The translations under genes were made by a program, and so were the position numbers. Shown piece after piece: positions 23,237 to 35,200 of a stretch of 64,000 nucleotides of DNA. Within the stretch, counting starts at the first letter, position 1. Each line of letters opens with the position of its first letter. The DNA comes from Dastarcus helophoroides (taxonomy: Eukaryota; Arthropoda; Insecta; Coleoptera; Bothrideridae), in contig CM053331.1 of assembly GCA_028583605.1 (NCBI GenBank), positions 35,885,283 through 35,949,282 on the forward strand. The letters run 5' to 3'. Under the pieces are notes generated by a model. That model did not search any database and was not told where the DNA came from. It saw nothing but the letters and a program-made list of their open reading frames with translations.

Positions 23237-26200
23237 CTACAGGGGGAAAGAAACAATATATTATTAGTTGTAGCTTTTGGTAACTTTTCTTTAAAGTTAT
23301 TTAAACAGCAATACTGTGCAAGTAGAATGCAACCTAGACTACAAATTCATGCAGCCCTCCAGGCGCGGCGTGTATAGTGAATCATAGGTAGCTGAACTAC
23401 CAACAGTTGAAACACTGCCACCTAGCGAAGCGGTTGCTCTCTAGGAAAAATTTCCCAGAAGATAAGGATTGTAATGCACAGATCAATAGGTTTGAACATT
23501 TATTAGATTCGTTAGTTTGGAAACTAGATTTAACAAGATCGAGACCGGTGTTCGGTTTCCAATCTTTAAATCTAATAAATGTTCAAACCTATTGGTCTGT
23601 GCATTAGAAGCAGTACTGTGGCAAAAAAGTATAAATTATCTTAAACTCGTATTTCTTTTCTAATAAAAATCATTTCTTTGGTAACTTTAAGTATTTTTGC
23701 AATTTATTTCTTTAAACGAAATCAGGCTTAGATAGATCTGAGGGTGAAATTCTTCTTAGCCAAGTTCCACCTTTAATTAAATCAGTGTTTTTTCAACATT
23801 CGTCTTTTTATGTAAAACTAAACCAATGGAACAATTTTTAGAATCAAAGTACCATTAAATTTCTCTTTAAATAAACCAGGCAGTATTTTTAGTACGTCAT
23901 CTTTATGAGTAAATTAATTTTAACAAGAAATATTCAGATTTTACACTCTCTAAAACCTACCAATGAAGCTTCTAAAATTCAGGTATTTATGAACCAATAT
24001 TTAAGTAAAACTTGACTTTGCCTTTAAAATAAACGAATTGCAAACTTGCTTGCTTATTTTGCAAACTTATTATGTTTTCAAATATAACTACTTTAAGACT
24101 TGTTTCGGTGGCGCTATTAAAGGTACTTTTAACAAAAAAAAACATCTTAAATATTAATTAATTTAATTATCCAAAAGACTATAAGATCAAACGAGTTAAC
24201 TGACTCACCTCAGTACTTTAAAATACCGAATTCGGTATCGATTTGGAAACAATTTTTTTTTAAATCATAGTCGAAGAATTGGTAATTATATTACTAGATG
24301 AATATTAACGAATTTGTAAAAAAAAAACTTACAATTAGCGTAAAAAGTGTCTTGAAAAGAACAACAACAACAGCCCTTGCTGTTGTTCTTTTTAAGACAC
24401 CTTTTTTAAATCTGAAACTGTCCAATATTTTAGGATACCGAAGCAAAAAAGCTGTCAAAATTGACTCGATTTGGACCCAAACTTTTTTAAATCATGATTG
24501 AAGAACTGATAATTATCTTTTTAGTTGAATATTAACGGATTTGTAAAAAAAAACTTCATGCAGAGTAAAAAGTGTCTTGAAAAGAACACCAAGGGCTGTA
24601 CTCTTGCACAGTCCAATATTTTAGGATATTGAAGTAAAACAGCTATCAACACTGACTCGATTTGAAGCCAAGCTTTTTTAAAATCACGATTAAAGGATTG
24701 TTAATTTTCTTACTAACTGAATATTAACAATCTTGTAAAGAAAACTTAAATGCAATCAGAGTAAGAAGTGTCTCGAAAAGAACACCAAGTACTGCACTCT
24801 TGAACTGTCCAATATAGATGCCAAAATAAAAAACCTGTCAACACTCTTTCGATTTGGACCCAATCTTGTTTAAACCATGGTCCAATAATTGATAATTATC
24901 TTACTAGTTGAATAATAACGAATTTGTAAAAAAAAACCTACAATCAGCGTAAAAAGTGTCTTAAAAAGAACAACAGCAACATCCCTTGCTGTTGTTTTTT
25001 GTAAGACACTATTTTTAAATCTTGAACGGTCCAATATTTTAGGATACTGAAGCAAAAAAGCTGTCAAAACTGACTCGATTTAGACCCAAACTTTTTTAAA
25101 TCATGATTAAAGAACTGATAATTAACTTATTAGTTGAATATTAACGGGTTTGTAAAAAAACTTTATGCAGAGTAAAAAGTGTCTTGAAAAGAACACCAAG
25201 GGCTGTACTCTTGCACAGTCCAATATTTTAGGATATTGAAGTAAAACAGCTATCAACACTGACTTGATTTGAAGCCAAGCTTTTTTAAAATCACGATTAA
25301 AGAATTGTTAATTTTCTTACTAACTGAATATTAACGATTTTGTAAAGAAAACTTAAATGCAATCAGAGTAAGAAGTGTCTCGAAAAGAACACCAAGTACT
25401 GCACTCTTGAACTGTCCAATATAGATGCCAAAATAAAAAACCTGTCAACACTCACTCGATTTGGACCCAATCTTGTTTAAATCATGGTCCAATAATTGAT
25501 AATTATCTTACTAGTTGAATAATAACGAATTTGTAAAAAAAACTTACAATCAGCGTAAAAAGTGTCTTGAAAAGAACAACAGCAGCAGCCCTTGCTGTTG
25601 ATCTTTTTAAGACACTATTTTTAAATCTTAGACGGTCCAATATTTTAGGATACTGAAGCAAAAAAGCTGTCAAAACTGACTCGATTTAGACCCAAAGTTT
25701 TTTAAATCATGATTAAAGAACTGATAATTATCTTATTAGTTGAATATTAACAGATTTGTAAAAAAAACTTTATGCAGAGTAAAAAGTGTCTTTAAAAGAA
25801 CACCAAGGGCTGTACTCTTGCACAGTCCAATATTTTAAAATATCGAAGTAAAACAGCTATCAGCACTGACTCAATTTGGAGCCAAGCTTTTTTTAAATCA
25901 TGGTAGAAAAATTGTTAATTTTCTTACTAATTGAACATTAACGAATTTGTCAAAAAACTTACATGCAATCAGAATAAGAAATTTCTCTAAAAGAACACCA
26001 AGTTACTGCACTCTTGAACTGTCCAATATAGATGCCAAAATGAAGAAACCTGTCAACACTCACTCGATTTGAATCCAATCTTGATTGAATCATGGTCCAA
26101 TAATTGATAATTATCTTACTAGTTAAATAATAACGAATTTGTAAAAAAAAACTTACAATCAGCGTAAAAAGTGTCTTGAAAAGAACAACAGCAACAGCCC

Positions 26201-29200
26201 TTGCTGTTGTTCTTTTTAAGACACCTTTTTTAAATCTGAAACTGTCCAATATTTTAGGATACCGAAGCAAAAAAGCTGTCAAAATTGACTCGATTTGGAC
26301 CCACAGTTTTTTAAATCATGATTGAAGAACTGATAATTATCTTATTAGTTGAATATTAACGGATTTGTAAAAAAAAACTTCATGCAGAGTAAAAAGTGTC
26401 TTGAAAAGAACACCAAGGGCTGTACTCTTGCACAGTCCAATATTTTAGGATATTGAAGTAAAACAGCTATCAACACTGACTCGATTTGAAGCCAAGCTTT
26501 TTTAAAATCACGATTAAAGAATTGTTAATTTTCTTACTAACTGAATATTAACGATTTTGTAAAGAAAACTTAAATGCAATCAGAGTAAGAAGTGTCTCGA
26601 AAAGAACACCAAGTTCTGCACTCTTGAACTGTCCAATATAGATGCCAAAATGAAAAACCTGTCAACACTCACTCGATTTGGACTCAATCTTCTTTAAATC
26701 ATGGTCCAATAATTGATAATTATCTTACTAGTTGAATAATAACGAATTTGTAAAAAAAACTTACAATCAGCGTAAAAAGTGTCTTGAAAAGAACAACAGC
26801 AACATCCCTTGCTGTTGTTCTTTTTAAGACACTATTTTTAAATCTTGAACGGTCCAATATTTTAGGATACTGAAGCAAAAAAGCTGTCAAAACTGACTCG
26901 ATTTAGACCCAAACTTTTTTTAATCATGATTAAAGAACTGATAATTAACTTATTAGTTGAATATTAACGGGTTTGTAAAAAAACTTTATGCAGAGTAAAA
27001 AGTGTCTTGAAAAGAACACCAAGGGCTGTACTCTTGCACAGTCCAATATTTTAGGATATTGAAGTAAAACAGCTATCAACACTCACTCGATTTAAAGCCA
27101 AGCTTTTTTAAAATCACGATTAAATGATTGTTAATTTTCTTACTAACTGAATATTAACAATTTTGTAAAGAAAACTTAAATGCAATCAGAGTAAGAAGTG
27201 TCTCGAAAAGAACACCAAGTACTGCACTCTTGAACTGTCCAATATAGATGCCAAAATAAAAAACCTGTCAACACTCACTCGATTTGGACCCAATCTTGTT
27301 TAAATCATGGTCCAATAATTGATAATTATCTTATTAGTTGAATAATAACGAATTTGTAAAAAAAAACTTACAATCAACGTAAAAAGTGTCTTGAAAAGAA
27401 CAACAGCAGCAGCCCTTGCTGTTGATCTTTTTAAGACACTATTTTTAAATCTTAGACGGTCCAATATTTTAGGATACCGAAGCAAAAAAGCTGTCAAAAC
27501 TGACTCGATTTAGACCCAAACTTTTTTAAATCTTGATTGAAAAACTGATAATTATCTATTTAGTTCAATACTAATGGATTTGTAAAAAAACTTCATGCAG
27601 AGTAAAAAGTGTCTTGAAAAGAACACCAAGGGCTGTACTCTTGCACAGTCCAATATTTTAGGATATTGAAGTAAAACAGCTATCAACACTGACTCGATTT
27701 GAAGCCAAGCTTTTTTAAAATCACGATTAAAGGATTGTTAATTTTCTTACTAACTGAATATTAACGATTTTGTAAAGAAAACTTAAATGCAATCAGAGTA
27801 AGAAGTGTCTCGAAAAGAACACCAAGTACTGCACTCTTGAACTGTCCAATATAGATGCCAAAATAAAAAACCTGTCAACACTCTTTCGATTTGGACCCAA
27901 TCTTGTTTAAATCATGGTCTAATAATTGATAATTATCTTACTAGTTGAATATTAACGAAGTTGTAAAAAAAACTTACGATCAGCGTAAAAAGTGTATTGA
28001 AAAGAACAACAGCAACATTCCTTGCTGTTGTTCTTTTTAAGACGATTTTTTCAAATCTTGAAGGTCCAATATTTTAGGATACCGAAGCAAAAAAGCTGTC
28101 AAAACTGACTCGATTTAGATCCAAATTTTTTAAAATTATGGTCGAAGAACTGATAATTATCTTATTAGTTGAATATTAACAGATTTGTAAAAAAAAACTT
28201 ACACGCAATTAATGCAAGAAGTGTCTTGAGAAGAACGACAGCAAGGTCTGTACTCTTGAACGGTCCAATGAGATACAGAATCAACACTGAGTCGGTTTGG
28301 ATCCAAACTTTTTTAAATCATGATTAGAAGAATTGACAATCTTACAAGTTGAATATTAACAAATTCGGCAAAAAACTTCATTCAATCAGAGTAAGAAGTG
28401 TCTCGAAAAGAACATCAAGTATTGCGCTCTTGAACGGTCCAATATAGATACCGAAATAAAAAAACCTATCAACACTGACTCGATTTGGACCCAAACTTTT
28501 TTAAATGATGGTTGAATAATTGATAATTATCTTACTAGTTGAATATTAACGAATTTGTAAAAAAACTTACACGCAATTAATGCAAGAAGTGTCTTGAGAA
28601 GAACGACAGCAAGGTCTGTACTCTTGAAGGACTGTACTCGTTAACCGACCAATATTTTAGGATACAAAAGTAAAAAACCTTGCCAACACTGACTTGGTTT
28701 GGACCCAAACTTTTTTAATAATGATCGAGGAATTGTTAATTACATTACTAGTTAAATATTAATGAATTTGTAAAAAACTTCATGTAATCAGAGCAAAAAG
28801 TTTTTGGTGGAACGGACTGGTCCTTGGTTATCTTCAAAAATTGAAATACAGAACTTGTCCCCTGATTTCAGGAGACGAGTTCTGTATTTCAAGAGTAAAA
28901 AGCGTCTTGAAAAGAACAGCAAGGGCTGTACTCTTGAATATATTTTAGGATACTAAAGTTAAAAAACTATGAACGCTGACTCGATTTACACACAAGCTTT
29001 TTTAAATCATGGTCGAAGAATTGATAATTATCTTACTATGGTAGTTGAATATTAACGAATTTGTAAAAAAACTGACACGCAATCAGCAAGAAGTGTCTTA
29101 AAACAAACGACAGCAAGAGCTGTACTCTTGAACGGTCCTATATTGAATACGTAAGTAAAAAAACTGTCAACACTGATTTGATTTGGGCCCAAACTTTTTT

Positions 29201-32200
29201 AAATCATGATCCGAAGAATTAATACTTGTCTTCCTAGTTAAATATAAACAAAGTTGTAAAAAAACTAACACTCAATTAGCGTAAGAAGTGTCTTGAAAAG
29301 AACGACATCAAGGGCTGTACTCGTGAACAGTCCAATATTGGGTTCGGAAGTAAGAAAACTTGATAACACTGATTTGATTTGGGCTCAAACTTTTTTAAAT
29401 CATGATCCCAAGAATTAATAGCTGCCTTCCTAGTTAAGTATTGTAATGAAATGTAAATTGTAGAATTTGGCGCATAAGAAAAGTTTCTAGAAAGATCTGA
29501 TAAGGGAGAAACCGCCGCGATAACGAAGCAAACAGCAGATAAGCGTTCCCGAAATTTTGCCAAACGATAAGCCTTATCTGCCGGATTGTTCTAGAACCTG
29601 GAGGCCAAAACTATATAAAGCGGCCAGCTCTCCCTCGAGTTAGTTAGTTAGAGTCGGTGTAGTGAGTTAGCAGTTAGAAGTCAATAAGTGAGTTAATTGT
29701 TCAGTTGTAGTGATCCGAGTTGAGTTTGAAAATAAAGTGAGTATTTTTTAATCAACTCGAGCCGATAAGCCCGTAACAGTATTAACGATTAGTAAAAAAA
29801 AACTTACACGCAATCAGCGTAAGAAATGTCTTAAAAAGAACGACAGCAAGGGCTGTACTCTTGAACGGTCCATACTTCTTCTCGATCATCGGAAACAATA
29901 TTTCGACGGGCACGTACATCTGAATTACGTAAGATACGAAGATTTCCAAGGCAATTAGTATCACCACGGCTTGAGCTAACCTGAAAACATTTTTTGGGTT
30001 AAAAACTAACAAATTCATCATTGGATTATGTAATATGACTGAAGTTTGAGCTTTTACTACCCTAACTTAACCTAACCTAACCTAACCTAACCTAACCTAA
30101 CCTAACCTAACCTAACCTAACCTAACCTAACCTAACCTAACCTAACCTAACCTAACCTAACCTAACCTAACCTAACCTAACCTAACCTAACCTAACCTAA
30201 CCTAACCTAACCTAACCTAACCTAACCTAACCTAACCTAACCTAACCAAACCTAACCTAACCTAACCTAACCTAACCTAACCTAACCTAACCTAACCTAA
30301 CCTAACCTAACCTAACCTATCCTAACCTAATCTAACCTAACCTAACCTTCAATTTTAAATTTTCCTAAATTTAGATTTTCTCGAGAAAGTTTTGCATTTT
30401 TTCCCTGAATTCTTGTGTTCATCTCGAAACTTCGAATTTTATTTCAAAATTTGACACTAATGCACATGTTTAATCAGCATTTAAAAAGTTTTTAAATTTT
30501 ATATTTTTGTCGAGATTTTCAATTTAAATTTGAATTTAGTAAATTTTTGAAAAGTGCACTTCAAAGTTTGACTTTTATTAAATTTCCAGTTTAAATATTA
30601 AATTTATAATTTTTTCCGAAAATTTTAAGACTTTACGAAAACGTAAAAAAACATCAATTAAAAAAATTTTAAATTTCGAGTTGAAAGTCGAAATTTTAAT
30701 TTTGATTCCGAAATTTTGACTATTTTCTCAGAATTTTGACAGTAATCCCAATACTTTGACTTTAAATTCGAAATTTCGAGATTTTTCTCAAAATTTTGAC
30801 TTTGTTCTTAAAATTTTGACCTCATTCTCTAAATTTCGAATGTATACCTGAAATTTCGACTTTTTTTCCGAAACTAAATTCGAAATTTCAAGATTTTTCT
30901 CAAATTTTTTACTTTGTTTTTCAAATTTTGGCCTTAGTTTTTAAATTTAGACTTTATACGTGAAATTTCGACTTTTTTTCCAAAACTGAATTCGAAATTT
31001 TGAATTTAATCTTAAAATTTTTACTTTAAGCGCAAAATTTCTAGACCTTATGGTTAAGTTGGGTTCCCCTACACCCTTTGTCCAACAATATTGACAGTTG
31101 GCAGAAGTAATTTCTCTCTTTTCAGTAACTTCTATTATTAATTCACAAAACCTCGACATTTTTCTCGAATTTTCGAAATTAAAGTAAAAAATTTGAAAAA
31201 GAGTCAAAATTTTGCGAAAAAAGTGGAAATTTTGAGTTTCAAGTCAAAATTTCGAGGCTGAAGTTGAAATTTTGAGTCTTATCCAGAAATTTTGAGAAAA
31301 AAGCCGAAACTTTGAGTCGAACTTTCGAGTTTAAAGTCAAAATTTCGAGTCTGAAGTTAAAATTTCGACTCCAATCTAGAAATTTTCTAAAACAAAATTC
31401 GAAATTTTGAGTTTAAAGTCGAAATTACGAGATTAAATTCGAAGTTTTGGGAAATTTCTAGAAAAAAGTGGAAATTTTGAGTTTATTGTGAACATTTCGA
31501 GATTAGAGTTGATTTTTCCACTCTAACTTCGAAATTTCGAGAAAAAAAGTCAAAACGTCGAGTTTTTTCAAAATTTCCACAAAAGAAGTGAAAGGTCGAA
31601 ATTTTTAGAAAAAAGTCAAAATTTCGAGTATAAGTCAAAATTTCGGAACTGGAGTTGAAATTTTGACTCCAATCTTTGAATTTTGGGAAAAAAAGCCGAA
31701 ATTTTGAGTTTAAAGTCGAAATTACGAGACTAAAGTAGAAATTTTGAGAAATAAATTAAAAATTCTAGAAAAAAGTCAATATTTTGAGTTTATTGCCAAC
31801 ATTGCTAGATTAAAGTTGATTTTTGAACTTTAACTTTGAAATTTAATCGAAAAAGTCCAAATTTTGAATTCTTTTTAAAAGTTCTAGAAAAAATAAAAAT
31901 TTCGAGTTTAATTTTAAGAAATTTTAAGATTAAAGTTGAAATTCGAAGTAAAAAGTCCAAAATTCTAAAAAAAAATTTAATCGACGTTTCTCCTACGCCT
32001 TTGAAAGAAATTTTGAGTTTAAAGTCAAAATTTCGAAACCAAAATTCAAGTTTCGACTCTAATCTCAAAATTTCGAGAAAATATCCGATATTTTGAGTTT
32101 AAAGTCGGAATTACCAGATTAAGGTCAAAATTTTGATGAAAAAATTCGAACTTTTAAGTTTTTTTCTTAAAATTTCGAGAACAAAGTGGGAATTGTCAGT

Positions 32201-35200
32201 TTGAGACTGAGATTAAAATCGAAATTTTAGAAAAACTGTCAAAATTGGAAGATTAAATTTGAAATTCCGAGAAAAAAGTCGAAATTTTTAAAAAGAAGTT
32301 TAATCGATGTCCATTTACGCCCTTGGAAGGACTAAGATTTGAAATTCTGAGATAAGAAGTCAAAATTAAGGTTTTTTCTCGAAACTTGCAGAAAAAAAAT
32401 GATAACTTCGAGCTTAAAGTCGAGATTAAAGTAAAGATTTTGAGAAAAAAAGCCGAAATTTTGAGAAAAAAGTCAAAGTTTCAAGACTAAAGTTAAAAAT
32501 CCGAGAAAAAAGTCGAAATCTCTAAAAAAAAAATATTTAATTGATGTCCTTTTTACACCTTCGTAAGACTTATTAAATTCAACATTTCGAGATTAAAGTC
32601 GAAATATTGAGAAAAAAGGCAAAATTTCGAGAAAAAAAAGTCGAAATTTTGAGTTTACAGTCAAAATTTTGAGACCGAAGTAGAAATTTCGACTTTAAAT
32701 TTCGAGAAAAAAAACCCTCGAACTTTTTCTCGAAATTTTGACAAAAAAGCGGAAATTGTTAATTTGAAGTCGAGATTAAAGTCGAAATTTTTAGAAAAAA
32801 GTTGAAGTTTCAAGACTTGAGATGAAATTTCAGAAACACGTCGAAATTTGTAAAAAAATATCAATCGATATCCTTTCTACGCCTTCGTAACACCTAGATA
32901 CCAAATTTCGAGATGAAAGTCAAAATTTTGAGAAAAGAAGTCAAAATTTCAAAAAAAAGTAACGCTTTCGAAAAAAAGTCAAAAGTCGGAATTTTGAGTA
33001 TACAAAGTTTTGGGACTAAAGTTGAAATTTCGACTTGAAATTTCGAGAAAAAATCAAACCTTCAAATTTTTTTTTTGAAATTTTCACAAAAAAGCGGAAA
33101 TTGTTAATTTGAAGTCGAGATTAAAGTCGAAATTTTTAGAAAAAATTTGTAGTTTCAAGACCAAAAATGAAATTTCAGAAATACGTCGAAATTTGTGGAA
33201 AAATATTAGTCGATGACCTTTCTACGCCTTCGTAACACCTAAATTTCAAATTCCGAGATTAAAGTCAAAATTTTGAGAAATAAAGTCAAAATTTCGAAAC
33301 AAAAATCAAAATTTCGAAACAAAAGTCAAAATTTCCAAGCAAGTCAAAATTTCGAAAAAAAGTCGAAAATTTGAGTTTACAGTCAAAGTTTTGGGACTAA
33401 AGTTGAAATTTCGACTTGAAATTCCGAGAAAATCTCAAACCTTCGAACTTTTTGTCGAAATTTTAAGAAAAAAGCGAAAATTGCCAATTTGAGGTCGAGA
33501 TTAAAGTCGAAATTTTTAGAAAAAAGTTGAAGTTTCAAGACTAAAGATGAAATTTTAGAAAAACGTCGAAATTTGTAGAAAAATATCAATCGCTGTCCTT
33601 TCTACGCCTTCGTAAGACCTAGATTCCAAATTTCGAAATTAAAGTCAAAATTTTGAGAGATAAAGTCAAGATTTCGAAACAAAAGTTAAAATTTCAAAAA
33701 AAAGCCGAAATTTTTAGTTTACAGTCAAAGTTTTGGGACTAAGGTTGAAATTTCGACTTGAAATTTCGAGAAAAAATCAAACCTTCGCGCTTTTTTTCGA
33801 AATTTTGAGAAAAAAGCGGAAATTGTTAATTTGAGGTCGAGATTAAAGTCGAAGTTTTTAGAAAAAAGTTGAAGTTTCAAGACTAAAGATGAAATTACAG
33901 AAAAACGTCGAAATTTGAAGAAAAATATCAATCAATGTCCTCTCTATGCCTTCGTAAGACCTAGATTCCAAATTCCGCGATTAAAGTCAAAATTTTGAGA
34001 AATAAAGTCAAAATTTCGAAACAAAAGTCAACATTTCGAAAAAAAGTCAAACTTTCCAAAAAAAGTCAAACTTTTCGTAAAAAAGTCAAAATTTCGAAAA
34101 AAAGTCGAAATTTTGAGTTTACAGTCAAAGTTTTAAAACTAAAGTTGAGATTTCGACTTAAAACTGAGAAAAAGTCGAACTTTGTAGTTTTTTCTCTAAA
34201 TTTTGATAAAAAAGTGGAAATTTCCAGTTTGAGGTCGAGATTTAATTTTAAGAAAAAAGCTAAAATTTTACAATTAAAGCTGACATTCCAAAAAAAGGGC
34301 TGAAATTTTCAAAAAAATTTTAGCTCGATGTCCTTTCTACGTCTTTGTAAGACTTAGATTCTGACATGATTTTTGAGGAGGGTTGATTAAAAATTTGCCT
34401 AGGTAAAGACCTATCTACTTACGGAGACACATAAGTAATAAAATGACTGTTTAAAAAAAAATTCAAAATTTTTTCCAAATTTCGTGTTAAATCACGAAGG
34501 ATATTTTATAAAAATTTCGAGTTTTTCTTAAAATTCGAATATTTCTCCAAAATACGGAATTCAAGCTTGAAGTTTTTAAACTGCATAATTCCAATTTTGT
34601 TTTATAAAATTTAAAACGTTAAATCGAAATTTTGAATAAAAAAAGAAGGAATTTCAAGAAAATATTAAATTACTGAAAAAAAAATCTCAAAAATTCAGGC
34701 TTAACCTTAAGATGTTGGATTTATTTTAGAATTGTTGACTTTTAGTTTCCAAATTTTGTCTTTCTCTAAAAAGTTCAAAACGTAAAATCAAAAATTCCGA
34801 GTAAAAAAGAAGAAATTTCAGGAACATTTTAATTATTTTAAAAAAAATCTCAAAAATTTAGGATTAATCTTGAAATGTTGTATTTTTTTAGAATTTTTGA
34901 CTTTTAGTACCAAAATTTTGTGTTTTTTTAGAAAGTTCAAAACGTAAAATCGAAATTTTGACTAAAAAAGAGGAAATTTCAGGAAAAGTTTAAATTATTT
35001 AAAAAAGAATCTCAAAAATTAAGGATTAATCTTGAAATGTTAGATTTTTTTTTAGAATTTTTGACTTTTGGTCCCAAAACTTTCTGTTTTTCTGGAAAGT
35101 TCCAAACGTAAAATCAAAATTTCGACTAAAAAAGAGAAAATTTCAGGAAAAGTTTAAATTATTTAAAAAAGAATCTTAAAAATCTAGGATTAATCTTGAA

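Noticed and set aside
31805..34303. Several 68-102 codon frames rich in K, F and S
   Set aside because: Satellite words read in frame; repeated with the 340-390 bp period.
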